From Bradyrhizobium sp. CCBAU 51765 (GTDB lineage: Bacteria; Pseudomonadota; Alphaproteobacteria; Rhizobiales; Xanthobacteraceae), in contig NZ_CP030038.1 of assembly GCF_015291725.1 (NCBI RefSeq), forward strand, positions 5,755,001 through 5,819,000: DNA of 64,000 nt, given 5' to 3'. Numbering within the stretch: position 1 is the first letter of the stretch; each line of letters begins with the position of its first letter. A program made the position numbers and the translations under genes. Under the pieces are notes generated by a model. That model was not told the DNA's origin, did no database searches, and saw only the letters and a program-made list of their open reading frames with translations. Shown piece after piece: positions 50,986 to 60,107 of the stretch.

Positions 50986-52725
50986 ATGACATCAGACCGA
51001 TCTGGGAATGCCGCCAAGCCGGCAGGCCGTTTCACGCTTGCCGCCAAGCTCTATGCGATCTTCGCGCTGTTCGCGCTGCTCACGGCCGCGATCGCGATGC
51101 TGTCCGACTACAACAGCCGCCGCAGCGCCGACCTGACCAGCGCGATCGAGACGGCGAATGCCGCCGCGCTGAACGTCGAGCGGGTCAACTCGCTGGTCTA
51201 TGCGGTCGTGATGGAATCGCGCGGCGTCTACATGTCGACCGAGCCGGCCGTGGTGAAGAAATACGGCGATGGCCTGCTCAAGTTCAACGCGCAGATCCTG
51301 GACGTCGTGAAGCGCTGGGAGACCATCGTCAAGGCCGACGACGCCGAACAGTTTGCCACCTTCAAGAAGCGCATCGAGCAGTTCGTCGAGTTCCGCAAGG
51401 AGCTGGTGCGCCGCGGCGTCGAGATCAATGCAGCCGCCGGCCGCGAATGGGGCGACAACGACGCCAACCGCGCGGTGCGCTCGGCGCTGAACAAGGACCT
51501 CGAGGCGCTGTCCAAGGTCTATGCCGAGCGCGCCAAGCAGATCGCGCAGCAGACCGAGACCAATCGCGCATTGTCGTTCGTGCTGACCTGTCTCGGCGGC
51601 GTGGCGCTGGCCCTCGTCGTGATCGGCATCGTCATCATCGCCCGCTCGATCGCCCGGCCGCTCGCCTCGATCACCGCCACCATCAAGAAGGTCGCCGACG
51701 GCGCCGAAAACGTCGTGGTGCCGCACTCTGAGCGCGCCGACGAGATCGGCGCACTGGCCCGCGCGATCCAGGTGTTCCAGGACGCCATGGGCCGCAACCG
51801 CAATCTCGCCTCGCAAGTGTCGAACGACGCCGCCGCGCGCGAGGAGCGCGCCCGCCACATCGAACGATCCGTCGAGCAGTTTCGCGAGGCGATCGGCGCG
51901 ATCATGCGCGGCCTCAGCGACAACGCCTCGGTGATGCGCGAGACCGCGCAGACCATCACCCGCGTCACCGCCGATGCGAACAGCCGCGCCGGCACGGCGG
52001 CGAACGCCACCGAGCAGGCCTCGCACAACGTCACGGCAGTGGCGGGCGCGGCCGAGGAACTGTCGGCCTCGGTGGTGGAGATCGGCCGCCAGGTGCGGCA
52101 GAGCGCCGGCGCGGTCGAGCAGACCGGCCAGCGCACCGAGAAGTCGATCTCCGAGATCGAGAGCCTCGCCGCCGCCACGCAACGCATCGACGGCGTGCTC
52201 AGCCTGATCCAGGCGATCGCCGAGCAGACCAACCTGCTCGCGCTGAACGCCACCATCGAGGCCGCGCGTGCCGGCGATGCCGGCCGCGGCTTCGCCGTCG
52301 TCGCCCACGAAGTGAAGGCGCTCGCGGGCCAGACCGCCAAGGCCACGGCCGAAATCAGCGAGAACGTCGCGATGATCCAGGCCTCGACCCGCAACGCCGT
52401 CGATGCCGTCCGCGAGATCGGCGGCGCGGTCCGCGAGATCAACGAGGTGACCTCGGCGATCGCCGGCGCCGTCAGTCAGCAGGACGCCGCCACGCGCGAG
52501 ATCTCGTCCAATGCGCAAAGCGCCGCGCAGGGCAACGAGACGCTTGTGGCGAACATCTCCTCGCTGCGCGACGCCATCGGCGAGACCGACACGGCGGCAT
52601 CCTCGGTGCTGACGGCGGCGAGCAGCCTGACGGCGACGGCGGACACGCTGTCGCGCGAGGTGGAGAAGTTCTTCCAGAACCTGCGCGCAGGGTCGGCGGA
52701 CAACCGCCTCGCCAGGGCGGGATGA
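50986..52725 (+). CDS. Methyl-accepting chemotaxis protein
   Basis: 579-residue transmembrane chemoreceptor. TM1 at about residues 20-40 and TM2 at about 205-225 (TCLGGVALALVVIGIVIIA) bound a periplasmic helical sensor domain of about 165 residues of the four-helix-bundle type. HAMP covers about 226-280 (ARSIARPLASITATIKKVADG). The signalling domain follows, with the hairpin tip IAEQTNLLALNATIEAARAGDAGRGFAVVAHEVKALA. No CheR-docking pentapeptide is present at the end (LARAG). The ATG at 50986 is preferred; an upstream in-frame start at 50791 would cross the tandem repeats. It is divergent from eutB; sensing of ethanolamine or a related amine is an attractive guess only. Confidence 0.93.
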   Translation: MTSDRSGNAAKPAGRFTLAAKLYAIFALFALLTAAIAMLSDYNSRRSADLTSAIETANAAALNVERVNSLVYAVVMESRGVYMSTEPAVVKKYGDGLLKFNAQILDVVKRWETIVKADDAEQFATFKKRIEQFVEFRKELVRRGVEINAAAGREWGDNDANRAVRSALNKDLEALSKVYAERAKQIAQQTETNRALSFVLTCLGGVALALVVIGIVIIARSIARPLASITATIKKVADGAENVVVPHSERADEIGALARAIQVFQDAMGRNRNLASQVSNDAAAREERARHIERSVEQFREAIGAIMRGLSDNASVMRETAQTITRVTADANSRAGTAANATEQASHNVTAVAGAAEELSASVVEIGRQVRQSAGAVEQTGQRTEKSISEIESLAAATQRIDGVLSLIQAIAEQTNLLALNATIEAARAGDAGRGFAVVAHEVKALAGQTAKATAEISENVAMIQASTRNAVDAVREIGGAVREINEVTSAIAGAVSQQDAATREISSNAQSAAQGNETLVANISSLRDAIGETDTAASSVLTAASSLTATADTLSREVEKFFQNLRAGSADNRLARAG

Positions 52726-53077
52726 CGGCGCGGGCGCGGGCCGCGAAGCCCGCGCTGACACAAAAGGTGCGAAAACAACCCCATGCACAGCAGGCGGGGG
52801 TCGGCGCGCGCGTGCAGAGCAGGCTTGCTCCCAAGAATTGTCGCGCCCGCCATGTGCCCGGAAGGCAGCGTTTGGGTCCATGGAGTCGATAGCGGCCTCG
52901 GGGCCCGCCGCCGACAGCTCCCGGAAAATTCCACAGCGCCTGAGACCGAGATCGGACCATTGATCAGATTGGCCCTCCGGTCCGTTGATCCATCTCAAGA
53001 GAGCCTTGGCCGGGTCGTTCATAAACTTCGCAAGATGCCCCATCGCAGAGCGATGCAGCGAGAGCGAGAGATGACCA
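52726..53077. other. Intergenic region between chemoreceptor and thiolase genes
   Basis: 352 bases. An inverted repeat GCGCGGGC/GCCCGCGC at 52728-52755 starts three bases after the chemoreceptor stop (no T-run). AAAACAACCCCATGCACAG at 52772-52790 is identical to 33400-33418. The rest holds no convincing gene; the region nearest 53078 should contain the thiolase promoter. Confidence 0.55.
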
Positions 53078-54265
53078 ATGGCCAATAAGGAAGTCGTGAT
53101 CTGTTCACCCGTGCGCACCGCCATCGGCACGTATGGCGGCACGCTGAAGGATTTTCCGGCCGCCGATCTCGGCGCCGTGGCGATCCGTGCAACGCTTGAG
53201 CGCGCGAAGCTGTCGCCCGGCGATGTCGGCACTATCGTTATGGGCAACGTGATCCAGGCCGGCAACAAGATGAATCCAGCCCGGCAAGCGGCCATCAATG
53301 GCGGCGTTCCCGTCGCTGTTCCGGCACTGACAGTCAACCGGGTCTGTGGCTCGGGTGCGCAGGCGATTGCAAGCGCTGCCCAGGAGGTGATGCTCGGGTT
53401 CGTTGACAGCGCGGTTGCCGGCGGCATGGAGAACATGGACCGCGCGCCGTATCTCATGGGTTCCGGGCGCTGGGGCTATCGCATGGGCGATGCGAAGATC
53501 TTCGATGCGATGCTGATGGACGGCCTGAATGACGCCTTCTCCGGGCAACATTCGGGATGGCATACCGAGGATCTCGCAGCCTCGCATCAGATCACCCGCG
53601 AAGAGCAGGACCGTTGGGCCGAACGCTCGCAGAAGCGATTTTCCGCAGCCCAGGCTGCCGGCAAGTTCGCCGCAGAAATCGCTGCCGTCGAAATTGCCTC
53701 CCGCAAGGGTCCAACTCATTTCGACAAGGATGAGCACAACCGGCCCGATACCACGATGGAAAGCCTCGGCAAGCTGAAGCCAGCGTTCCGTAAAGACGGC
53801 ACCATTACGGCCGGCAACGCGCCCGGGCTCAATACCGGCGCGTCGGCGATGATCGTCGCCGATCGGGCCTGGGCCGACAAGAAGGGTTTGCTGCCGATGG
53901 CGCGTCTGGTTGCCTACGGGATAGGCGCTGTCGAACCAGGCATGTTCGGGTTGGGGCCGGTGCCGGCGGTGAAGCAGGCGCTCGAACGGGCCGGCTGGAA
54001 GGTATCTGATGTCCAGCGCATCGAGATCAACGAAGCCTTCGCGGCGATCGCAATTGCGGTTGCGAAGGACCTGGGTCTCGACGCCAGTATCGTCAATGTG
54101 GAAGGCGGTGCAATCGCGCATGGTCATCCGATCGGAGCCAGCGGCGCGGTCCTGACCACTCGATTGCTGCATTCGATGAAACGCGACGGCATCAAAAAGG
54201 GTATCGTTACTCTTTGCATCGGCGGCGGCCAGGGGATTGCGCTTGCGCTTGAATCGATCAATTGA
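53078..54265 (+). CDS. Acetyl-CoA acetyltransferase (thiolase)
   Basis: 395-residue thiolase of the type that condenses two acetyl-CoA (biosynthetic, e.g. for polyhydroxybutyrate) or cleaves acetoacetyl-CoA. The acyl-accepting Cys90 is in LTVNRVCGSGAQA; the His of GGAIAHGHPIGASG lies near 351; the second active-site Cys is in LCIGGGQGIAL near 382. GMENMDRAPYLM and NEAFAAIAIAV are further signatures. A GAGAG ribosome binding site precedes the ATG. It is separated from the downstream ArsA-like gene by 71 bases with a perfect inverted repeat. No phaB is adjacent. Confidence 0.94.
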   Translation: MANKEVVICSPVRTAIGTYGGTLKDFPAADLGAVAIRATLERAKLSPGDVGTIVMGNVIQAGNKMNPARQAAINGGVPVAVPALTVNRVCGSGAQAIASAAQEVMLGFVDSAVAGGMENMDRAPYLMGSGRWGYRMGDAKIFDAMLMDGLNDAFSGQHSGWHTEDLAASHQITREEQDRWAERSQKRFSAAQAAGKFAAEIAAVEIASRKGPTHFDKDEHNRPDTTMESLGKLKPAFRKDGTITAGNAPGLNTGASAMIVADRAWADKKGLLPMARLVAYGIGAVEPGMFGLGPVPAVKQALERAGWKVSDVQRIEINEAFAAIAIAVAKDLGLDASIVNVEGGAIAHGHPIGASGAVLTTRLLHSMKRDGIKKGIVTLCIGGGQGIALALESIN

Positions 54266-54272
54266 GCAATGC

Positions 54273-54310
54273 TCACGCGGCATCCCGACCGATCGGAAAA
54301 TGCCGCGTGA
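54273..54310. other. Perfect inverted repeat between thiolase and ArsA-like genes
   Basis: TCACGCGGCAT / ATGCCGCGTGA, 11 base pairs with a 16-base loop, starting seven bases after the thiolase stop and ending 26 bases before the ArsA-like start. It lacks a T-run, so it could be an mRNA processing or attenuation stem, or an operator. Confidence 0.6.
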
Positions 54311-54336
54311 CCTCTGCGGCCTGAGGACTGCCTATA

Positions 54337-56091
54337 TTGCCCCACTTTCGCGCGCTGACCGCCCCAACCCCATATCTGTTCTTTACCGGCAAGGGCGGAG
54401 TCGGCAAGACCTCTCTTGCGTGCGCCACGGCCGTTAGCCTGGCCGACCGCGGACTGCGCGTCCTTATCGTCAGCACCGACCCTGCGTCGAATCTCGACGA
54501 GATGCTCGAGGTCACTTTGACCGATCGCCCCACCCCGGTGCCAAGCGCGACCGGACTTTCGGCGATGAATATCGATCCCGAGGCTGCGGCCGAAAACTAT
54601 CGCAGTAAAGTGCTTGAACAGCTCGGACCGGAGGTTCCTCCCGACGAGCGATCGACCGTGCGCGAGCAGCTCTCCGGCGCCTGCACCACCGAAATAGCTG
54701 CCTTTGACGAGTTCGTGGGACTGCTGGACGGCGATATCGCGGGGTTCGATCACATCATATTCGACACCGCCCCGACCGGTCACACGTTGCGGCTCCTGAG
54801 CCTGCCAAAGGCGTGGACCGGCTTTCTCAAGGACAACGATCGGGGAGCATCCTGCCTCGGGCCGCATTCAGGTCTGAAGATGCAGGAGGATCGCTTTCGC
54901 AAGGCGCTCCAAGCCTTGGGCAATTCCAAGCAGACCACCATCATTCTGGTCACCCGCGCCGACCGCGGTGCGATCCGCGAGGCGGCCAGAACGGCGGCCG
55001 AACTTGACGCGCTCAATCTCTCGAACCAGCTTCTCGCGGTGAATGGGCGCTTCCATGCCACGGACCCGACCGATGTCGTTGCAGTTGCCATCGAGCGGGA
55101 TCAGGACGAGGCACTGGCCGCAATGCCTGCATCGCTCACGAAACTGCAGCGAGACGAAATTCCTCTGCTTGGGTTCGACATCATCGGCCTGGTGGCTCTG
55201 CGGGCACTTTTATCGCCGACCAATCAGCCACCGCTTGTATCCACCGAGCCCGGCACTGAACCGATCGACCTGCCGGGACTGAATCGGCTGGTCGATGACA
55301 TCGCGCAGGGCAAGCATGGCCTCGTCATGGTCATGGGTAAGGGGGGCGTCGGAAAGACGACGATCGCCGCGGCCATCGCCACGGGATTGGCCAAGCGCGG
55401 TCATGCCGTTCATCTCAGCACGACCGATCCCGCAGCTCACGTCAGCTTTGTCGTCGATGGCGTCATGCCCGGTCTGACGGTCGACCGGATCGATCCCCGG
55501 GTTGAAACGGAGCGGTATGTCGCAAAGATACTGGCGAGCCGGGGCCGGAACCTGGACGAGCAGGCCAAAGCCCTGCTGCTCGAAGATCTCGCTTCGCCAT
55601 GCACGGAAGAGGTCGCCGTGTTCCACGCCTTCTCACACATTGTTGCGGAGGCGCGGAGCGCTTTCGTCGTGCTCGACACGGCGCCGACAGGCCACACGCT
55701 CCTTCTGCTGGACGCGACCGGCGCCTATCACCGCCAGATGACGAGCCAGGTTGCACCGACCGGTGCAGGACGTATCGTTACCCCGTTGATGAGGCTGCAG
55801 GACCCGAATCACACAAAGGTTATCCTCGTGGCGCTGCCGGAGACGACGCCGGTTTCCGAGGCCGCCTCCCTTCAGGATGACTTGCGGCGCGCCGGCGTCG
55901 AACCATACGGCTGGGTGATCAACAAGAGCCTCGCCGTCTCGGGAACCCGCGATCCCCTGCTGCGGCTTCGGCTCGACAGAGAGCGAACGCAGATCGCTCG
56001 CGTTCAGAACGGGCTCGCAAAACGCGCTTTCATTGTCGGGTGGCGAGCAAAGCCTCCAATCGGTGTGGAAGAGCTGCGTCGTCTGTCATGA
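54337..56091 (+). CDS. ArsA-family anion-transporting ATPase (double-domain)
   Basis: 584-residue soluble ATPase with two homologous halves, like ArsA that energises the ArsB arsenite/antimonite pump. The P-loops are GKGGVGKTS (residues 18-25) and GKGGVGKTT (334-341). Each half also has the signal-transduction DTAPTGHT motif (near 143 and 447). Cysteines at 116 (GACTTEIAAF), 173 (ASCLGP) and 422 (SPCTEEVAVF) correspond in context to Cys113, Cys172 and Cys422 of plasmid R773 ArsA, the As(III)/Sb(III) site. The start is a TTG at 54337. No arsB, arsD or arsR gene is near. It could serve an unlinked ArsB/Acr3, or be a Get3-like factor; the triad favours metalloids. Confidence 0.9.
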   Translation: MPHFRALTAPTPYLFFTGKGGVGKTSLACATAVSLADRGLRVLIVSTDPASNLDEMLEVTLTDRPTPVPSATGLSAMNIDPEAAAENYRSKVLEQLGPEVPPDERSTVREQLSGACTTEIAAFDEFVGLLDGDIAGFDHIIFDTAPTGHTLRLLSLPKAWTGFLKDNDRGASCLGPHSGLKMQEDRFRKALQALGNSKQTTIILVTRADRGAIREAARTAAELDALNLSNQLLAVNGRFHATDPTDVVAVAIERDQDEALAAMPASLTKLQRDEIPLLGFDIIGLVALRALLSPTNQPPLVSTEPGTEPIDLPGLNRLVDDIAQGKHGLVMVMGKGGVGKTTIAAAIATGLAKRGHAVHLSTTDPAAHVSFVVDGVMPGLTVDRIDPRVETERYVAKILASRGRNLDEQAKALLLEDLASPCTEEVAVFHAFSHIVAEARSAFVVLDTAPTGHTLLLLDATGAYHRQMTSQVAPTGAGRIVTPLMRLQDPNHTKVILVALPETTPVSEAASLQDDLRRAGVEPYGWVINKSLAVSGTRDPLLRLRLDRERTQIARVQNGLAKRAFIVGWRAKPPIGVEELRRLS

Positions 56092-56351
56092 ACGTAGTTC
56101 GACTGCGTGATGTCTGCTGCAGGTCAAAAAGACGAAGTGCCCTCGCGGTCCATCTGGTCGGCGGCCTGAACGGCGAGCAGTTGCAATGATGGATGCGGCT
56201 GGGGCCGCGTTGTTGGGCCTTAACATACGCTAAGGCTCACGTCGGCAGCACCGGCTTGAATGACAAAAATCGCCGCCTGGAACGAACCCTCCCGCGAACG
56301 GTTGTTTCCGGCCAAGCTGTTGAATGGGTGTCAAAAGTGACCACGGGCAGG

Positions 56352-56729
56352 ATGCTGGATACCGACACCAATCCCCTTTCGAAAGCTCCTGTCCTGCTCG
56401 TAGAGGACGACGTTCTGGTCCGCACCACGGTGTCAGACGAGCTGAGAGCGAACGGAATGTCCGTGATCGAGTGCGGCGACGCGGATGAAGCTCTGGAGGT
56501 TCTTCGATCGAGAACCCAGGTTTCGCTCGTTGTCACTGACATACAGATGCCGGGATCGATGAACGGGGTCGGCCTCGCGAGCGTCATCAAGCGTGAATAT
56601 CCCGAGCTGAAGGTAATAATCACGTCATCCGAACGGCCGCCCGACGGCGCCAAGTTCGATCAGTTCGTCGCGAAGCCGTGGGATATTCCCAACGTTATCC
56701 GGCACATCAAATCGATCGTCGGCGCTTAG
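56352..56729 (+). CDS. Single-domain response regulator (receiver)
   Basis: 125-residue CheY-like receiver with no output domain. Acidic pocket LLVEDD (residues 15-20), phospho-acceptor D63 in VVTDIQMPG, Thr/Ser in IITSS near 91 and Lys108 in FVAKPW are all in place, so it should be phosphorylatable. The ATG at 56352 is chosen; GTG codons a few residues upstream are possible. The next small receiver-like gene starts 32 bases after its stop. No histidine kinase is adjacent. It resembles the short receivers often linked to cell-cycle or stress phosphorelays in Bradyrhizobium. Confidence 0.88.
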   Translation: MLDTDTNPLSKAPVLLVEDDVLVRTTVSDELRANGMSVIECGDADEALEVLRSRTQVSLVVTDIQMPGSMNGVGLASVIKREYPELKVIITSSERPPDGAKFDQFVAKPWDIPNVIRHIKSIVGA

Positions 56730-56761
56730 GAACGAAGACGACCGCTTGCCGGTTGTTGGGC

Positions 56762-57196
56762 ATGCAGATAGATCGAACCACCGCTTCCCGCACGATTGTA
56801 CTCGCCGAACAGGACGTCCTGGTGCGCATGTCGCTCGCCGACTATCTGCGAGGGTGCGGGTACAAGGTGCTGGAGGCGCGATCCGCCGACGAGGCGATCC
56901 GGTTGCTTGAAGATTGCAGCATCCCGGCGCATGTCGTGATCAGCAGTGTCGAGCTGGCTGGCGACGGCTTCGGAATCGCGAAATGGCTCAGGGATCATCG
57001 GCCCGATCTCGAATTGCACCTCACTGGAACTACCAAACGAGCTGTCGACGTCGCGGCATCGCTGTGCGAGGGAGGGCCGCTTCCGGCGCCGTACGACGCT
57101 CAAATTCTCCATCGTCGAATACTGCGATTGACGGGCGGGCGCCGGCCGCGCCCCCAGGAAGGACGGCGGACGATGGCGAAAGTGTCGAAGGGATGA
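56762..57196 (+). CDS. Pseudo-receiver protein lacking phospho-acceptor residues
   Basis: 144-residue protein with the receiver fold pattern (TIVLAEQDVLVRMSLADYLRGCGYKVLEARSADEAIRLLE). At the expected acceptor position it reads VVISSVELAGDGFG, so Ser62 replaces Asp, and the invariant Lys is replaced in LPAPYD by Ala. It probably cannot be phosphorylated, and may act as a constitutive or binding partner. The C-terminus is a basic tail (RRPRPQEGRRTMAKVSKG). It lies 32 bases after the intact single-domain receiver. Start ATG 56762; longer in-frame starts overlap the upstream gene. Confidence 0.75.
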   Translation: MQIDRTTASRTIVLAEQDVLVRMSLADYLRGCGYKVLEARSADEAIRLLEDCSIPAHVVISSVELAGDGFGIAKWLRDHRPDLELHLTGTTKRAVDVAASLCEGGPLPAPYDAQILHRRILRLTGGRRPRPQEGRRTMAKVSKG

Positions 57197-57256
57197 CTCG
57201 GAGATCGGCCTGACCGCCAGGAAACGTACCGCCCTTCGTCGATCTCACAATATCCC

Positions 57257-58471
57257 CTACCCCATCACCCCGCCCCGCCTGATCAGCTCCTTGCCCACCG
57301 CGGCGAGATGCACCTGGTCCGGCCCGTCGCCGATGCGGATGAAGCGGGCGTAGACGTAGGCACGCGCGAGGAACGTATCCTGCGAGACGCCGGCGGCGCC
57401 GTGGATCTGGATGGCGCGGTCGATGACGCGGGCCGCCATGCTGGGGACCACGATCTTGGCGGCCGCGATCAGGTCGCGCGCGGCCTTGTTGCCTTCGCGG
57501 TCCATCCTGTCGGCGGCCTGCAGAGTCAATAAGCGCGCCTGCGCGATCTCGCAGAAGGAGTTTGCGATGTCCTCGCGCACCGAGCCCTGCTCGGCGAGCG
57601 GCTTGCCGAAAGCCGTGCGCGAGACCGCGCGCTGGCACATCAATTCCAGCGCGCGCTGGGCGCAGCCGATCAGCCGCATGCAGTGGTGGATGCGGCCGGG
57701 GCCGAGCCGGCCTTGCGCGATCTCGAAGCCGCGACCCTCGCCGAGCAGGATGTTCCCGGCGGGCACGCGGACATTCTCGTAGACGATCTCGGGGTGGCCG
57801 ACCGGCGCGTCGTCGTAGCCGTAAGTGAGCATGTCGCGGACGATGCGGACTCCGGGCGTGTTCTTCGGCACCAGGATCATGGATTGCTGGCGATGGCGGT
57901 CGGCATGATCCGGCGCGGTCTTCCCCATCACGATCAGGATCTCGCAATCCTCGTTCATCGCGCCTGACGTGAACCATTTGCGGCCGTTGACGACATAGTC
58001 GTCGCCGTCGCGCCTGATCTCGCACTGGATGTTGGTGGCGTCGCTGGAGGCAACCTGCGGCTCCGTCATCGAGAAGCCGGAGCGGATGCGTCCCTCCAGG
58101 AGCGGCTTCAGCCAGTGCACCTGCTGCGCTGGCGTGCCGTAGTTCGCCAGCACCTCCATGTTGCCGACGTCGGGCGCCGAGCAATTGAACACCTCGGGCG
58201 CCCAGAGGATGCGGCCCATGATCTCCTTCACGGGCGCATATTCGAGATTGGAGAGGCCCGGGCCATGCTCGCCTGACAGGAAAAGGTTCCAGAGCCCCTG
58301 CTCCCGCGCCAGCCGCTTCAGGTCCTGCATGACGGGCGGCGTCTTGTAGCGCGATGCTTCCGGCTTGACCTGCTCGTAATAGAGCTCCTCGACCGGCTCG
58401 ACATGCGTGCGCATGAACTGACGGACGCGGTCCTGCAGCTCAAGCGAACGGGGAGAGTGTTGAAAGTCCAT
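57257..58471 (-). CDS. Acyl-CoA dehydrogenase (ACAD10/11-like)
   Basis: 404-residue flavoprotein oxidising acyl-CoA at the alpha-beta position. Conserved parts: GFSMTEPQVASSDATNIQCEI (FAD/substrate binding), WFTSGAMNEDCEILIVMG, the C-terminal helical domain (RTAFGKPLAEQGSVREDIANS) and IQIHGAAGVSQDTFLARAY. The sequence fits the clade annotated as ACAD10/11-type. AGGAG precedes the ATG. It is followed (upstream on the same strand) by a repeat-rich gap and a LivK-type binding protein. The chain-length preference cannot be decided. Confidence 0.93.
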   Translation of the reverse strand: MDFQHSPRSLELQDRVRQFMRTHVEPVEELYYEQVKPEASRYKTPPVMQDLKRLAREQGLWNLFLSGEHGPGLSNLEYAPVKEIMGRILWAPEVFNCSAPDVGNMEVLANYGTPAQQVHWLKPLLEGRIRSGFSMTEPQVASSDATNIQCEIRRDGDDYVVNGRKWFTSGAMNEDCEILIVMGKTAPDHADRHRQQSMILVPKNTPGVRIVRDMLTYGYDDAPVGHPEIVYENVRVPAGNILLGEGRGFEIAQGRLGPGRIHHCMRLIGCAQRALELMCQRAVSRTAFGKPLAEQGSVREDIANSFCEIAQARLLTLQAADRMDREGNKAARDLIAAAKIVVPSMAARVIDRAIQIHGAAGVSQDTFLARAYVYARFIRIGDGPDQVHLAAVGKELIRRGGVMG

Positions 58472-58483
58472 TGTGGGCTCCTG

Positions 58484-58682
58484 TTCCCTTCTCCCCTTGT
58501 GGAAGAAGGTGGCATAGGCTGCCTTCGGCAGCCGTTCCTAAGAACGCCGAAGCAAAGCTTCGGCTATGGCGCCGGATGAGGGGTTGTTCCGAGAGTTCAA
58601 ATGTAGAGACGACTCACGGAGCCATAACCCTCACCCGGCTGCGCTTCGCGCGTCCACCCTCTCCCACAAAGGGGAGAGGGTG
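58484..58682. repeat. Composite CTCTCCC-type palindromic repeat
   Basis: About 200 bases between the acyl-CoA dehydrogenase and the binding-protein genes. Outer arms CCCTTCTCCCC... and ...GGGGAGAGGG flank inner GGATGAGGGG and CCCTCACCC segments, plus a GCCGAAGC/GCTTCGGC stem. It belongs to the same broad family as the element translated inside dnaE2. Confidence 0.7.
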
Positions 58683-58704
58683 CACCGTCTCTGCGGCCCA
58701 CCCA

Positions 58705-59916
58705 TCACGTCCCGCGCAGGAGCTCGCTCGCCACGACCCAGTCGTTGCCGTCGAACTGGAGCATGTAGCCGTCCTTGATCGGGCGGAAATCCTGCGGCGT
58801 GGTGTTGAGGGTGATGCCGGGCATCAGCAGCGACAGCGGCACGTTCTTCAGGTTGGCGGCCTGCGCCATGATGTTCTCGCGCGTCAGATTGTCCTTGCAT
58901 TGCCTCAGCAGCACCACCAGCGCCTCGGCGACGGTGTAGCCGTAGAGGCCGGCGACGTTGTTGACGTCGGCATTGGGCAGGCGGCGCTTCATGAAATCGA
59001 TATAGGCCGTCATCGCCGGATCGTCCTTGGGCTCGGCGACGAACGGCTTGAGCGAGCCGAGCGACAGCACGCCCTTGCCCGCGTCGAGGCCGGCCGGCAC
59101 CATCACGGTCGCCTTGTTGGCACAGCCGCTCGCGATGAAGCGCGTCGGCTTCCAGCCGACCTCATGGGCTTTCCGGATCGCCTGTGCGCAGGCGCGCGGC
59201 GTCACCGAATAGATCAGGAAGACGTCGGCCTTGGTATTGGCCAGGGTCAGCACCTGGGAATCGACGGTGGGGTCGGCGACCTCGAAGCTCGAGGCCATCG
59301 CGATCGCCTTGTCGGCGTCGGTGCCGAGCGCCTCCTTGACGCCACGCAGATATTCCTTGCCGGCATCGTCGTTCTGATAGAGCACCGCGAAGCGTGCGTT
59401 CGGGTTCTTGGCGCGGGCATAGGCGACGTCGATCGCGGCCTCGCTGGTGTAGTTCGGCGCCCAAGGCAGCGCGATCGACCACGGCATGTTGGCGGGATCG
59501 TTCCATTTCGAGGCCGAGCTGATCAGGAATATCTGCGGCACCTTGTTGCTGTTGAGATATTTCGCGATGGCCGAGCTCGGCGCGGTGCCCATGGTCGCGA
59601 AAATGAAGGCGACGCCGTCGCCCTCGACGAGGCGCCGTGCGGCCTCCATCGTCTTCGGCGGCGAGAAGGCATCGTCCAGCGAGATCAGATTGAGCTTGCG
59701 GCCGCCGACGCCGCCCTTCTCGTTGATCTCGTCGAAATAGGCGGAGATCACCCGGCCGGTGATGCTGAGCGGCGAGGCCGGGCCGCTATAAGGCATGGTG
59801 TTGCCGATCTTGATCTCGGTGTCGCTGACGCCAGGACCGTACGATTTCTGCGCGCAGACAGGGGCGGACACGCAGGCGGCAGCGAGCGCTGCGGCCAGAG
59901 CCAAAGCGGCTTTCAT
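58705..59916 (-). CDS. ABC transporter substrate-binding protein (LivK/branched-chain amino-acid type)
   Basis: 403-residue periplasmic binding protein with a Sec signal (MKAALALAAALAAACVSAPVCA, cleavage near 22). A type 1 periplasmic-binding fold follows (SDTEIKIGNTMPYSGPASPLSITGRVISAYFDEINEKGGVGGRK) with the hinge and C-lobe segments VLYQNDDAGKEYLRGVKE and VNNVAGLYGYTVAEALV. The ATG at 59916 follows GGGAGA. No permease or ATPase gene is adjacent, so it is an orphan or uses unlinked partners. Binding proteins of this group in rhizobia often take aromatic acids or amides; the ligand is unknown. Confidence 0.9.
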   Translation of the reverse strand: MKAALALAAALAAACVSAPVCAQKSYGPGVSDTEIKIGNTMPYSGPASPLSITGRVISAYFDEINEKGGVGGRKLNLISLDDAFSPPKTMEAARRLVEGDGVAFIFATMGTAPSSAIAKYLNSNKVPQIFLISSASKWNDPANMPWSIALPWAPNYTSEAAIDVAYARAKNPNARFAVLYQNDDAGKEYLRGVKEALGTDADKAIAMASSFEVADPTVDSQVLTLANTKADVFLIYSVTPRACAQAIRKAHEVGWKPTRFIASGCANKATVMVPAGLDAGKGVLSLGSLKPFVAEPKDDPAMTAYIDFMKRRLPNADVNNVAGLYGYTVAEALVVLLRQCKDNLTRENIMAQAANLKNVPLSLLMPGITLNTTPQDFRPIKDGYMLQFDGNDWVVASELLRGT

Positions 59917-60107
59917 AGTTTCTCCCACTGATTATCGCCGCGCGAGGCAGTCACGCGGCGTGCTGCTTTTCGTCAGCGCGTCAGATCAGCGGAGTTCCAC
60001 AACACGGTCTTGCGTCGAGTTGCTGATGGCTCAGCGGCGGCGTGGCACATGTGTCTGCGCTTCATCTCCCATCGGAGAGGCGATCAGAGGGCTGCGCGCG
60101 CCTGCGC

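Noticed and set aside
50992..53457. 821-codon minus-strand frame opposite the chemoreceptor
   Set aside because: Antisense shadow of the MCP and thiolase genes.
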